DNA of 53,325 nucleotides from a virus: the IMG/VR virus record IMGVR_UViG_3300034198_014586, positions 1 to 53,325 of that record; one strand, 5' to 3'. Position 1 is the first letter of the stretch; every line of letters starts with the position of its first letter. Shown piece by piece: positions 1-6,126 of the stretch. Both the position numbers and the translations under genes were made by a program. Under the pieces are notes generated by a model. It made no database searches. It worked only from the letters and a program-made list of their open reading frames with translations, and was not told where the DNA came from.

Positions 1-1
1 A

Positions 2-469
2 ATGTTGCCATTGAGCGTGATCTCTTGGCAGGACTCTATCCGTTATCTTGTCCTAGACAAGGTAAATGTTATTGAATGGCACGATGACTGGGTGGTGCGT
101 TCGGCTACGTGGGAAACTCGTGTTCCTGCTGTGATCATGTTGAAAGAATACTACAAAAAGAACAACTACATTCGCTATTCAAAGATGAATGTGTTCCTGC
201 GTGATCTGTTTGAATGTCAATACTGCGGTGTTACCGTAAACAAGCGTACAGCTACACTAGATCACGTGCTGCCACAAAGTCACGGTGGTCGAAGTACTTG
301 GGAAAATTCAACTACATCATGTGCTCACTGTAATTCAACCAAAGGCAACAATTGTAAGATTAAACCCAAGACTGTACCACATAAGCCTACATATTGGGAA
401 TTGGTTGAAAAGCGTAAACAGATGACGTTTGAAATACGTCACCCTAGTTGGAATATGTTCTTAAGCTAG
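2..469 (+). CDS. HNH endonuclease, 5' end cut by window edge
   Basis: HNH-family nuclease of the kind common in T4-like marine phages. The zinc and catalytic region is clear: CQYCG (about residues 73-77), the LDHVLPQSHGG stretch holding the catalytic His, then WENSTTSCAHCNSTKGN with the second Cys pair and the Asn-Lys end of the motif. Family members normally have some 10-20 residues before the SVISWQDSIRYL block (beginning like 'VLNADYxP'), so the first Met here is probably internal and the gene probably begins upstream of the window. It converges on infA with one base between the stop codons. It could be a free-standing homing nuclease or a phage DNA-processing nuclease; the sequence does not decide. 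Confidence 0.85.
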   Translation: MLPLSVISWQDSIRYLVLDKVNVIEWHDDWVVRSATWETRVPAVIMLKEYYKKNNYIRYSKMNVFLRDLFECQYCGVTVNKRTATLDHVLPQSHGGRSTWENSTTSCAHCNSTKGNNCKIKPKTVPHKPTYWELVEKRKQMTFEIRHPSWNMFLS

Positions 470-470
470 A

Positions 471-689
471 TTATTTGGTACGGTAAGTAATTCGGCCCTT
501 GCTTAAATCGTAAGGACTAACTTCTACTTTAACTTTGTCGCCCAGCAGAATCTGAATTCGATGCTGACGCATTTTACCGCTGACTATCCCTGTAAGCAAA
601 TAGTTCTCGTTGATTCTAACACGAAACATTGCGTTGGGTAATACTTCTTCTACTACTCCTTCTAACTCTATAATTTCTTCTTTTCCCAC
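471..689 (-). CDS. infA: Translation initiation factor IF-1
   Basis: 72-residue S1/OB-fold protein, the length of bacterial IF-1. It matches the family from end to end: [18 protein letters not shown], then [20 protein letters not shown] and the C-terminal [13 protein letters not shown]. From memory of E. coli IF-1, the residues that enter the ribosomal A site (the KMR and SKGRI regions) are kept. The start is GTG at 689-687, directly after the TAA of the upstream gene, with an AAGGAG ribosome-binding sequence inside that gene about 11 nt before it. It is the last gene of a ligase / 80-aa / infA run. IF-1 stabilises 30S initiation complexes with IF-2 and IF-3; in a phage it could tune initiation on viral messages (inference). 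Confidence 0.93.
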   Translation of the reverse strand: MGKEEIIELEGVVEEVLPNAMFRVRINENYLLTGIVSGKMRQHRIQILLGDKVKVEVSPYDLSKGRITYRTK

Positions 690-932
690 TTATTGTTGAT
701 CTCCTTTAAGGGTTTTTAATATTATTTCTTTTGAACGGGCATTGAGCTCGTCGTTCTCCGTTTCTATCATCTTCCAACTGACCAAATTCATATACTCCAC
801 CAGAGCCTGTTCGCCTTCTTCAGTAAAATGACTGTAGTCCTGGCCCGAGCTACTCTTATAGTAGTACTGACGGTTGTTCATTATTTCCAACAGGCCACCA
901 TATAAGAAATCCTTGAGTGCGCCCTTGTTCAT
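690..932 (-). CDS. Hypothetical 80-aa phage protein
   Basis: Small acidic/polar protein beginning MNKGALKDFLYGGLLEIM. The ATG at 932-930 lies one base after the ligase stop codon, so the longer reading frame that runs into the ligase gene is not needed. It contains NNRQYYYKSS and a helical C-terminal half (FTEEGEQALVEYMNLVSWKM). No known domain recognised and no membrane segment. It lies between DNA ligase and infA with no gaps, so it is probably cotranscribed and translationally coupled with both. Function unknown. Confidence 0.75.
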   Translation of the reverse strand: MNKGALKDFLYGGLLEIMNNRQYYYKSSSGQDYSHFTEEGEQALVEYMNLVSWKMIETENDELNARSKEIILKTLKGDQQ

Positions 933-933
933 G

Positions 934-2241
934 TTAAATCTTCTCACCTTTAGCAAAACCGCGGAATTGTAAGAAACGCGGAAAGCGGAGTGAATACGTG
1001 TCTGTACTATCTTGGCTGATAGTTGCTGCGTCTGCACGGACTTCTACGATTTGACCCACCATTGCTTCTTTACCCTGCCAATAGTCTGCTCGCTGATCGT
1101 CACTGAAGCCCGATCCAACATTGACCACAATCTTTTTACCATCGTCTTCGCCTTCGCAAATTAACGCACCTAGTTTGCCTTCATTGCGGCCAGTGCCTTC
1201 TTCAAAGCCTGTTACAGTTAGACTGACTTCGATAAATGGCTTTTGTTTGAGCCAGCTCACTGAACGCTTACACTCGTAAACAGCGTTGGGATCTTTAATC
1301 ATTATTCCCTCAAAGCCTTTTTCAATAGCATCTTTGTTAAATGCCTTAAATTGCACTTCGCCTACAAACTCGTCCAGGTTTACTTCAGTTTGGGGAATGA
1401 TAGCCACATGCCCTGTGCGATCAAATGTGTGTTTGAATGATTTAAGTAGAACGCTGCGGCGACGTTGGCCCATTGTGCTCTTACCCGCTTGAAATTCCAC
1501 TAATGGAATAATATCAAACACCATCAGTTGAGCATCACTTGCTTGAACATCGTCTTTACGATGTACCTGCTTCATCAGTGCTTGGAAAGAGCTTGATACT
1601 ACTTCTCCGTCGAGGACATAGCTTCTGCCCAAGTCATCGATGCAGTCCAAAAGGCCATCTGATATGTGGCTAAAATTTTCCAGTACCTTGCCATTTCTTG
1701 TGTACTGTACAACAGTACGGGCTTCATAGTTGACGATGGTGATACATCGTACTCCGTCCAACTTTGGTTCAAGCAGTTTAACACCCGTAATTTTCTTCTC
1801 ATGGTTGGCTCCGTCATGTGCCAGCATACACTCAAATACAGGGACCTGAGGAATTGCTGTGCCTTTTAATACCTTGTTTACAGTTTTTTCACTTACACCG
1901 CAACGTAGATCTTTGATAAGAATACGACGATACCAGTAGTTCCACTGATCTGCTGTGCTTGCTGACAGGGCTAATTCAATTGCCGCTTTGGCATCGTTGC
2001 CTGTAAGCTGACGTGTGTATAATAATTCAGTAAGTTCTTTAAATGCTTCCCAAGGCAGACCCTGTCCATCTGGACCGCTGAACGATGGCACTTTCTTAAC
2101 GCCAAAGGTAATGTAGTTGTCAAGAGCAAGCCTAACACCCTCAAAAAATTCTGTGTTGTTTGCGGCCGCTTCACGCTCAAGGATTGCTTCCTTGGCCAGT
2201 CGACTGTTGTCTGCTTCAAGTTCTTTAATGATGTTAAACAT
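934..2241 (-). CDS. ATP-dependent DNA ligase, T4 gp30 type
   Basis: 435-residue ATP-dependent DNA ligase that seals nicks in replication and repair. Motif I (the adenylated lysine) is EPKLDGVR with Lys about 160; DGEVVS (motif III region), EGIMIKD (motif IV) and WLKQKP (motif V) follow in order, then a C-terminal OB-like part ending with LRFPRFLQFRG. The N-terminal about 130 residues, including RQLTGNDA and RRILIKDLRCG, resemble the T4 gp30 N-terminal domain; T4 ligase is somewhat longer. The ATG at 2241 has an AAAGG ribosome-binding site seven bases upstream and a consensus promoter at 2270-2298. First gene of the lig / 80-aa / infA unit, so probably early or middle expressed. Confidence 0.93.
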   Translation of the reverse strand: MFNIIKELEADNSRLAKEAILEREAAANNTEFFEGVRLALDNYITFGVKKVPSFSGPDGQGLPWEAFKELTELLYTRQLTGNDAKAAIELALSASTADQWNYWYRRILIKDLRCGVSEKTVNKVLKGTAIPQVPVFECMLAHDGANHEKKITGVKLLEPKLDGVRCITIVNYEARTVVQYTRNGKVLENFSHISDGLLDCIDDLGRSYVLDGEVVSSSFQALMKQVHRKDDVQASDAQLMVFDIIPLVEFQAGKSTMGQRRRSVLLKSFKHTFDRTGHVAIIPQTEVNLDEFVGEVQFKAFNKDAIEKGFEGIMIKDPNAVYECKRSVSWLKQKPFIEVSLTVTGFEEGTGRNEGKLGALICEGEDDGKKIVVNVGSGFSDDQRADYWQGKEAMVGQIVEVRADAATISQDSTDTYSLRFPRFLQFRGFAKGEKI

Positions 2242-2269
2242 TGGATACCTTTCTAACTATGATACTAAT

Positions 2270-2298
2270 AGTATAACAGATCATATTGGTTTTGTCAA
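2270..2298 (-). promoter_or_regulatory. Consensus sigma70-like promoter for the ligase-infA unit
   Basis: On the minus strand TTGACA (2298-2293), a 17-base spacer and TATACT (2275-2270) lie about 30 bases before the ligase start. This matches bacterial housekeeping promoters almost perfectly, as expected of a phage early promoter read by host RNA polymerase. The -35 box overlaps the stop codon of the upstream 82-aa gene. Confidence 0.8.
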
Positions 2299-2543
2299 GC
2301 AAGATGGACAAGTTGGAATAGGGCTTCAGCATCTAGCCCATTGGTTAATTGTACAAGACCTGTAATTTGGGTAGGGGCAGTTATGGTATAGGTTGAGCGT
2401 AGTTTGCCAGTAGGGTTATGCCAATGAGCGTATAATTTACACTCATTTTGTGGCATTAAAACAACACCCTTGCCACATTCCCATTGTAGGACTGCTCGCC
2501 CTTCCAGGCGAATTGGAGTGGTTTTAAGAGCCTGGTATAGCAT
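2295..2543 (-). CDS. Hypothetical 82-aa protein
   Basis: Small protein beginning [20 protein letters not shown]. The start ATG (2543-2541) shares a base with the TAA of the erpA-like gene (TAATG), a typical translational-coupling junction, so it is probably the last gene of the iscU/erpA unit. It contains YAHWHNPTGKLRSTYTI and a hydrophobic C-terminus, but no signal peptide or domain I recognise. The overlap with the ligase promoter at its 3' end suggests that the unit ends here. Confidence 0.6.
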   Translation of the reverse strand: MLYQALKTTPIRLEGRAVLQWECGKGVVLMPQNECKLYAHWHNPTGKLRSTYTITAPTQITGLVQLTNGLDAEALFQLVHLA

Positions 2544-2872
2544 TATGCTGAAAAGCTGCTACCGCATCCGCATGTTGATGTTGCCCCGGGATTTTTTATA
2601 AAAAACTGACTACCGTATTGATCTTCTTTGTAGTCCACGGTGGCTCCTACAAGATATTGATAGCTCATAGCGTCTACAAGTACCTTGACGCCTTCTTTAA
2701 CTATTTCAAAATCATCTTCTGCTTGAACATCATCAAAGGTAAATCCGTATTGGAATCCACTACATCCACCGCCCTGAACAAATACTCGTAGGGCAAGTGC
2801 AGGATTATTTTCTTCTGCTAGTAAATCTGCTACCTTGGCTAGGCAAGGTTCAGTTATTGTTATTGGATCCAT
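2543..2872 (-). CDS. erpA: A-type Fe-S carrier, ErpA-like
   Basis: 109-residue HesB/IscA-family protein closest in pattern to ErpA. The three cluster ligands are present: Cys37 in [13 protein letters not shown] and Cys101/Cys103 in [11 protein letters not shown]. The segments [23 protein letters not shown] and [13 protein letters not shown] match bacterial ErpA almost word for word (from memory of E. coli ErpA). ErpA passes [4Fe-4S] clusters from the IscU scaffold to apo-enzymes. Its start overlaps the stop of the DUF2061 gene by one base (TAATG) and it lies in the same minus-strand unit as iscU. A horizontally acquired bacterial gene kept intact is the simplest reading. Confidence 0.9.
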   Translation of the reverse strand: MDPITITEPCLAKVADLLAEENNPALALRVFVQGGGCSGFQYGFTFDDVQAEDDFEIVKEGVKVLVDAMSYQYLVGATVDYKEDQYGSQFFIKNPGATSTCGCGSSFSA

Positions 2873-3132
2873 TATTTCTTACCCCAAGTTATTTTATTCC
2901 ATACCCGCTCATGACACCAGTAGACCGCAGGTTTAACTATCATCTCTACAGCGCCAATGCCTAAACTAACAATTAACTTACCTGTGATGCAATAAGAGAT
3001 TATAATTGTTGTTATAGTCCCACAGCATCGATAAGAGTAGGCTTTGACAAGACTGCGCCAGGCAGTCTCGCCGTTATTTAAGCCCCAGCTCTTTACGAAT
3101 CTTTGTAGCACTGATGTCGGTGATGCTTTCAT
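2872..3132 (-). CDS. DUF2061-type small membrane protein
   Basis: About 86-residue protein with the DUF2061 pattern: [20 protein letters not shown], then [20 protein letters not shown] and a C-terminal [17 protein letters not shown]. Two hydrophobic segments flank a short polar turn, so an inner-membrane location is likely. I chose the ATG at 3132, which has AGAGGA eight bases upstream, over a TTG one codon earlier; this overlaps the preceding kinase gene by 59 bases. DUF2061 proteins are often found beside CysC/CysN sulfate-activation genes (from memory), and here the neighbour carries a CysC-like kinase domain. Biochemical role unknown. Confidence 0.75.
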   Translation of the reverse strand: MKASPTSVLQRFVKSWGLNNGETAWRSLVKAYSYRCCGTITTIIISYCITGKLIVSLGIGAVEMIVKPAVYWCHERVWNKITWGKK

Positions 3133-3913
3133 CAAATGTTTCCTCTGCGTGTGTGTATCCTACTCCGCGACCCCAACCGATGTGTACAATGTTAGGAACT
3201 ACTTGTATTTCGTACTGTCCTTGATAGATAGGATCTAGGTCACGTCGAATAAATGCTTTAACTTTTTCTACTTCAAACGGATTGCTACCTTGCCAGCCTT
3301 GTACATCACGTATTTGAATAACCACTTGTCCAGTACGTGCTATTAGTCTTTCAAATAGCGCACGGTGTCCATCATGCCATGGTTGCCAACGCCCCAGCAT
3401 CTGTACAGTTTCTTTACGCCAATCAAATGTGGGACGACGACGATTATCAATGATGTGTTGCCCAATGAACTCTGCCCACTTTTCTGCGTTTTGTTCTGTA
3501 ATACGGAAGTCATATACTTCGGGCTCAACAAAAGCCGCATTAGTATCTGCGTAGCGGCCTTCACGGATAGTGTCTACCCAGATAGTCCAATCAGCTTTGA
3601 AGTTGTTACGCATCTCTACGAGCGGAGCAACAAAGTCACAAATAACATAGTCGCCACCTGATTCCATACTGAACTGGAACATACGAATACTTTGACGGAT
3701 ACGACCATCGTTAGAGAAGTCCCAGTCATTATACTTGCGACGGATATCGTCGGCATTGAACCAATTTACCTGGCACTTGTAATCACCAATATGCTCTTGT
3801 AGGGCGCGAGCATAACTAATTTCACCGTGTAGTTCTAGATACTTTTTAAGAGCACCCGCAAGTGTTGTTTTACCTGAGCCGGGCAAGCCCATGATCAAAA
3901 TTCTTTGTGTCAT
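3074..3913 (-). CDS. CysC-like P-loop kinase fused to nucleotidyltransferase
   Basis: 279-residue two-domain protein. Residues 1 to about 165 form a P-loop kinase with Walker A GLPGSGKTTLA, a CysC-like NADDIRRKYNDWDFS segment and YVICDFVAP. About 170-279 form an HxGH nucleotidyltransferase of the NMNAT/cytidylyltransferase type: LGRWQPWHDGH, then [10 protein letters not shown]. The kinase half resembles adenylylsulfate kinase, which makes PAPS, the donor for sulfotransferases; four sulfotransferase-like proteins occur later in the window, so a PAPS role is attractive but not shown. The transferase half lacks the QxRNP motif of ATP sulfurylase as I recall it, so this is not simply a PAPS synthase. 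It sits two bases after iscU. Confidence 0.8.
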   Translation of the reverse strand: MTQRILIMGLPGSGKTTLAGALKKYLELHGEISYARALQEHIGDYKCQVNWFNADDIRRKYNDWDFSNDGRIRQSIRMFQFSMESGGDYVICDFVAPLVEMRNNFKADWTIWVDTIREGRYADTNAAFVEPEVYDFRITEQNAEKWAEFIGQHIIDNRRRPTFDWRKETVQMLGRWQPWHDGHRALFERLIARTGQVVIQIRDVQGWQGSNPFEVEKVKAFIRRDLDPIYQGQYEIQVVPNIVHIGWGRGVGYTHAEETFDESITDISATKIRKELGLK

Positions 3914-3914
3914 A

Positions 3915-4295
3915 TTATCCTTGGTGTTTTTTTCTATAGTCTGCTACCGCGGCTTTGATTGAATCTTCTGCAAGTATTGAGCAATGAATCTTAACTGGTG
4001 GGAGTGCAAGTTCCTCTGCAATCTCTGAATTCTTAATTGCTCCAGCCTCATCTAGCGTTTTGCCCTTGACCCATTCTGTGACTAGTGAGCTCGATGCGAT
4101 TGCTGACCCACATCCGTATGTTTTAAATTTTGCATCTACAATGATTCCGTCTTCTACTCGAATCTGTAATTTCATCACGTCACCGCAGGCCGGGGCCCCG
4201 GTGAGCCCTGTGCCAACAGTTGGATCAGTAGGATCCATACGACCAACATTCCTGGGGTTTTCATAATGATCAATAACTGCATCGCTATAAGCCAT
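3915..4295 (-). CDS. iscU: IscU Fe-S cluster scaffold
   Basis: 126-residue IscU, full length for the family. Cluster ligands: Cys37 with Asp39 (GAPACGD), Cys62 (YGCGSAIASSS), His104-Cys105 (KIHCSILAED). The LPPVK motif (98-102), the docking site for the chaperone HscA, is intact, so this scaffold could plug into a host ISC machine. From memory the sequence is very close to E. coli IscU over its whole length. No iscS, hscA or hscB is seen here, so sulfur and the chaperone would come from the host. An AGGAG site precedes the ATG. A diverged N-terminal fragment of a second iscU lies upstream beyond a homing endonuclease. Confidence 0.95.
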   Translation of the reverse strand: MAYSDAVIDHYENPRNVGRMDPTDPTVGTGLTGAPACGDVMKLQIRVEDGIIVDAKFKTYGCGSAIASSSLVTEWVKGKTLDEAGAIKNSEIAEELALPPVKIHCSILAEDSIKAAVADYRKKHQG

Positions 4296-4296
4296 A

Positions 4297-4941
4297 TTAT
4301 ATCTCCTCTAACTTCCTACAATACTTACCTTCTAATTTGACAATATCTTCTACAATTTTGTCAAGCCCTTGTTCTTTTACAGTTGATTCCCAATATCTGA
4401 ATATTTTGTGACCTCTTTTAATAGCCTTGTTTGTGTCTTGTAAATCTTTTTCTAAACTATCTTTATGCCAGTAGTCGCCGTCATATTCTACAATGAGATT
4501 TAACTTTGGTATGTATATGTCATAGACTCTATGATAATTTTTTACTGTAAATTGATGTTCAACATTTTCAAAAATACTAGATAGTTTATTATATAATTCT
4601 AACTCGCCTTTTGAATATGATTTAGAAAACACACCGTTTTTAAATTTTTCTATGTTGCCTTTGCCACCGGTATTTGGGTTATCTGGTCCAGACCAGCGTT
4701 CTCTTTGTTTTTCATTTGGGATGCCTTTATTCCATCCCCAACCTTTTGCTAAGCCTTCTAAATTCATTTTAGTCTGTTTAAACTCTTCAGACATCTGTAA
4801 TCCTTTATTCCACGGAATGTGTCCTGGACGATTGTTAGGATTTTTACAGGCTTGAGAACAATAATCTTTAAATCGAGGACGGGTTTCAAATTCGTTCTCG
4901 CAAAATAAACATTTTTTATTTAGACCATACTTGTTTTTCAT
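4297..4941 (-). CDS. Vsr-like free-standing homing endonuclease
   Basis: 214-residue predicted site-specific nuclease. The N-terminus has a CxxC zinc-ribbon (CLFCENEF ... YCSQACKN), then two WNKG repeats (HIPWNKG, WGWNKG) of the NUMOD3/DNA-binding type, and a C-terminal Vsr/DUF559-like nuclease core: LNLIVEYDGDYWHKDSLEKD with candidate catalytic Glu/Asp, followed by RGHKIFRYWESTV. This resembles Vsr-fold (EDxHD-type) phage homing endonucleases. It is wedged between an intact iscU (one base downstream) and a truncated iscU fragment upstream, and has its own late-promoter-like box five bases before the ATG, as phage homing genes often do. Its target is probably iscU or nearby DNA (inference). 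Confidence 0.75.
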   Translation of the reverse strand: MKNKYGLNKKCLFCENEFETRPRFKDYCSQACKNPNNRPGHIPWNKGLQMSEEFKQTKMNLEGLAKGWGWNKGIPNEKQRERWSGPDNPNTGGKGNIEKFKNGVFSKSYSKGELELYNKLSSIFENVEHQFTVKNYHRVYDIYIPKLNLIVEYDGDYWHKDSLEKDLQDTNKAIKRGHKIFRYWESTVKEQGLDKIVEDIVKLEGKYCRKLEEI

Positions 4942-4946
4942 ACAAG

Positions 4947-4954
4947 TATTTAGC
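4947..4954 (-). promoter_or_regulatory. Variant late promoter of the homing endonuclease
   Basis: GCTAAATA on the minus strand, one base off NATAAATA, followed by five bases (CTTGT) and the ATG. The spacing is the same as in several exact boxes elsewhere in the window. Confidence 0.4.
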
Positions 4955-4981
4955 TTCTTGGCGCACCCGCGGTTAGTTTAA

Positions 4982-5140
4982 TTATTGGCGGCGCTTCATT
5001 GCTGACTTGGCATTGCTGTCTACTACAGCACGGGCTTGATCCACACTCATTCCGGTCCCAACTTGCGCATTCTCCTTATCAAGTGTTCCTACATTTCGTG
5101 GATTTTCATAATGATTCAATACTTCTTTAGAATAAGCCAT
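4982..5140 (-). pseudogene. Broken second iscU: N-terminal 31 residues on a foreign tail
   Basis: A 52-codon reading frame. Residues 1-31 (MAYSKEVLNHYENPRNVG ... QVGTGM) are an IscU N-terminus; 19 of these 31 residues match the intact IscU by my hand alignment, so it is a diverged lineage rather than a fresh copy. After Met31, where IscU should continue VGAPACGD, the frame goes into an unrelated SVDQARAVVDSNAKSAMKRR and stops. All cluster ligands are missing, so it cannot work as a scaffold. It keeps a GGAG site six bases before the ATG and the strong promoter at 5207-5235. It is probably a relic of the original iscU left after homing or recombination. Confidence 0.75.
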
Positions 5141-5206
5141 CTATATCTCCAATTATACTTCTTACTACATCAAGTGGCTGGTATGTATCCCACTTCTCAC
5201 TATAAC

Positions 5207-5235
5207 AGCATAATGTATTTAGATGTATTTGTCAA
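5207..5235 (-). promoter_or_regulatory. Consensus sigma70-like promoter of the iscU/erpA unit
   Basis: Minus-strand TTGACA (5235-5230), a 17-base spacer and TATGCT (5212-5207), about 67 bases before the iscU fragment start. It would drive the fragment, homing endonuclease, iscU, kinase, DUF2061 and erpA genes as one early unit. Confidence 0.7.
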
Positions 5236-5253
5236 CCTCTGTATTATTTAACT

Positions 5254-5269
5254 GTATTTAGCTAAATAC
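5254..5269. other. 16-bp perfect palindrome
   Basis: GTATTTAGCTAAATAC reads the same on both strands. Each half carries GCTAAATA, the variant late box seen before the homing endonuclease at 4941. It lies in the divergent region between the iscU fragment and the HNH gene, so it may be a bidirectional promoter or an operator. Confidence 0.4.
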
Positions 5270-5273
5270 CAGC

Positions 5274-5336
5274 ATAATAAAAGGTATACTAATGTAGGAA
5301 ACAATAAAGGGTATATGTAAGTTGTCTATTTTACAA
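5274..5336 (+). repeat. Decayed copy of part of the HNH homing gene
   Basis: Bases 5274-5291 are identical to 5496-5513 in the coding sequence of the next gene (18 nt), and 5294-5336 closely match 5453-5496 with a one-base deletion and five or so substitutions. The order of the two blocks is reversed relative to the gene, as if the end of one repeat unit were followed by the start of the next. The deletion creates a TAA where the gene has TTA, so it is non-coding now. Confidence 0.6.
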
Positions 5337-5347
5337 AGGAGAAAAGT

Positions 5348-5770
5348 ATGATAGAAGTATGGAAAAAATTGGAAAGATTTCCCGGGTACGAAGTTAGTTC
5401 ACAGGGTCGAGTAAAATCACATAAATTAGGAAAATCTAAATTAATGAGTATTGTAGAAAACAATAAAGGGTACATGTTATGTTGTTTATTTCACAATAAT
5501 AAAAGGTATACTAGTTATATTCATCGTTTAGTTGCCGAAGCATTTATTCCAACAAAAATAAACATAAATTTTGCACATATTAATCATAAAGATAAAAATC
5601 CAAAAAATAATAGTATAGAAAATCTGGAATGGGTGTCACCTATAGAAAATCTTTTGCATAGAGATAACAGTTCAAGATACTGTCAATATCAGGAACTTGC
5701 TGAACTTTGTGACCATATGACTGACGAACAACTTACCGCGTTTATTTCACTGGGAAAGACTATTAGTTAA
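5348..5770 (+). CDS. NUMOD4-HNH homing endonuclease
   Basis: 140-residue free-standing homing nuclease. NUMOD4 region: EVWKKLERFPGYEVSSQGRVKS (about residues 3-24, quoted here in two parts as EVWKKLERF and PGYEVSSQGRV). HNH core: YIHRLVAEAFIP, INHKDKNPKNNSIENLEWV, then SPIENLLH. An AAAGGAG site precedes the ATG. It ends eight bases before an iscA-like gene in the same direction. It is unrelated to the Vsr-like nuclease on the other strand, so two different homing genes flank the broken iscU. The base composition is richer in AT than its neighbours, fitting recent arrival. Confidence 0.88.
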   Translation: MIEVWKKLERFPGYEVSSQGRVKSHKLGKSKLMSIVENNKGYMLCCLFHNNKRYTSYIHRLVAEAFIPTKININFAHINHKDKNPKNNSIENLEWVSPIENLLHRDNSSRYCQYQELAELCDHMTDEQLTAFISLGKTIS

Positions 5771-5778
5771 ATATTAAC

Positions 5779-6099
5779 ATGATCACAATAACAGAACAAG
5801 CCCAAAAGAAGATTATCCAAAATCTTGCCAAGCGTGGCAAGGGGATTGGTATAAAACTAGGAGTGCGGACAACTGGTTGCTCAGGGCTTGCGTATGTGTT
5901 AGAGTATGTAGATAATCTATGGGAAGGATCTACGACATATATACAAGACAAAGTTACTATAGTTGTCGACAACAGAGATTTACCATATCTAGATGGTATG
6001 CACGTTGATTATGTACGTCAAGGGCTTAACGAAGGATTTGAATTTACCAATCCCAATGCTAAAGATTCATGCGGGTGTGGTGAATCATTTAGAGTTTAA
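5779..6099 (+). CDS. iscA: A-type Fe-S carrier, IscA-like
   Basis: 106-residue HesB/IscA-family protein, clearly IscA rather than ErpA in pattern: RGKGIGIKLGVRTTGCSGLA with Cys34, LNEGFEFTNPNAKDSCGCGE with Cys98 and Cys100. From memory it follows E. coli IscA closely along its length. IscA-type carriers hold Fe-S clusters or iron and deliver them to client enzymes. With IscU and ErpA on the other strand, the window holds three successive parts of an ISC pathway. The start follows the homing endonuclease stop by eight bases; no strong ribosome-binding sequence is seen, so it may rely on coupling to that gene. Confidence 0.92.
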   Translation: MITITEQAQKKIIQNLAKRGKGIGIKLGVRTTGCSGLAYVLEYVDNLWEGSTTYIQDKVTIVVDNRDLPYLDGMHVDYVRQGLNEGFEFTNPNAKDSCGCGESFRV

Positions 6100-6105
6100 T
6101 AAATA
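6098..6105 (+). promoter_or_regulatory. Late promoter box AATAAATA
   Basis: Exact NATAAATA, 21 bases before the ATG of the virion protein gene at 6127, with an AAAGGA site between. It overlaps the iscA stop codon. This is a standard spacing for a leadered late gene. Confidence 0.65.
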
Positions 6106-6126
6106 CACAGTTAAAGGAACAAAGAA

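Noticed and set aside
3074-3913. Bifunctional PAPS synthase
   Set aside because: The C-terminal domain has an NMNAT-type GRWQPWHDGH and ISATKIR, not the ATP sulfurylase QxRNP pattern.
4297-5140. Group I intron or intein in iscU
   Set aside because: The stump and intact gene overlap in the same N-terminal part and differ in sequence, so the two parts do not join into one IscU; no intein splice motifs.
5036-5251. Plus-strand reading frame of 71 codons opposite the iscU stump
   Set aside because: The minus strand codes an unmistakable IscU N-terminus with ribosome-binding site and promoter; the plus frame runs across that promoter and has no domain.
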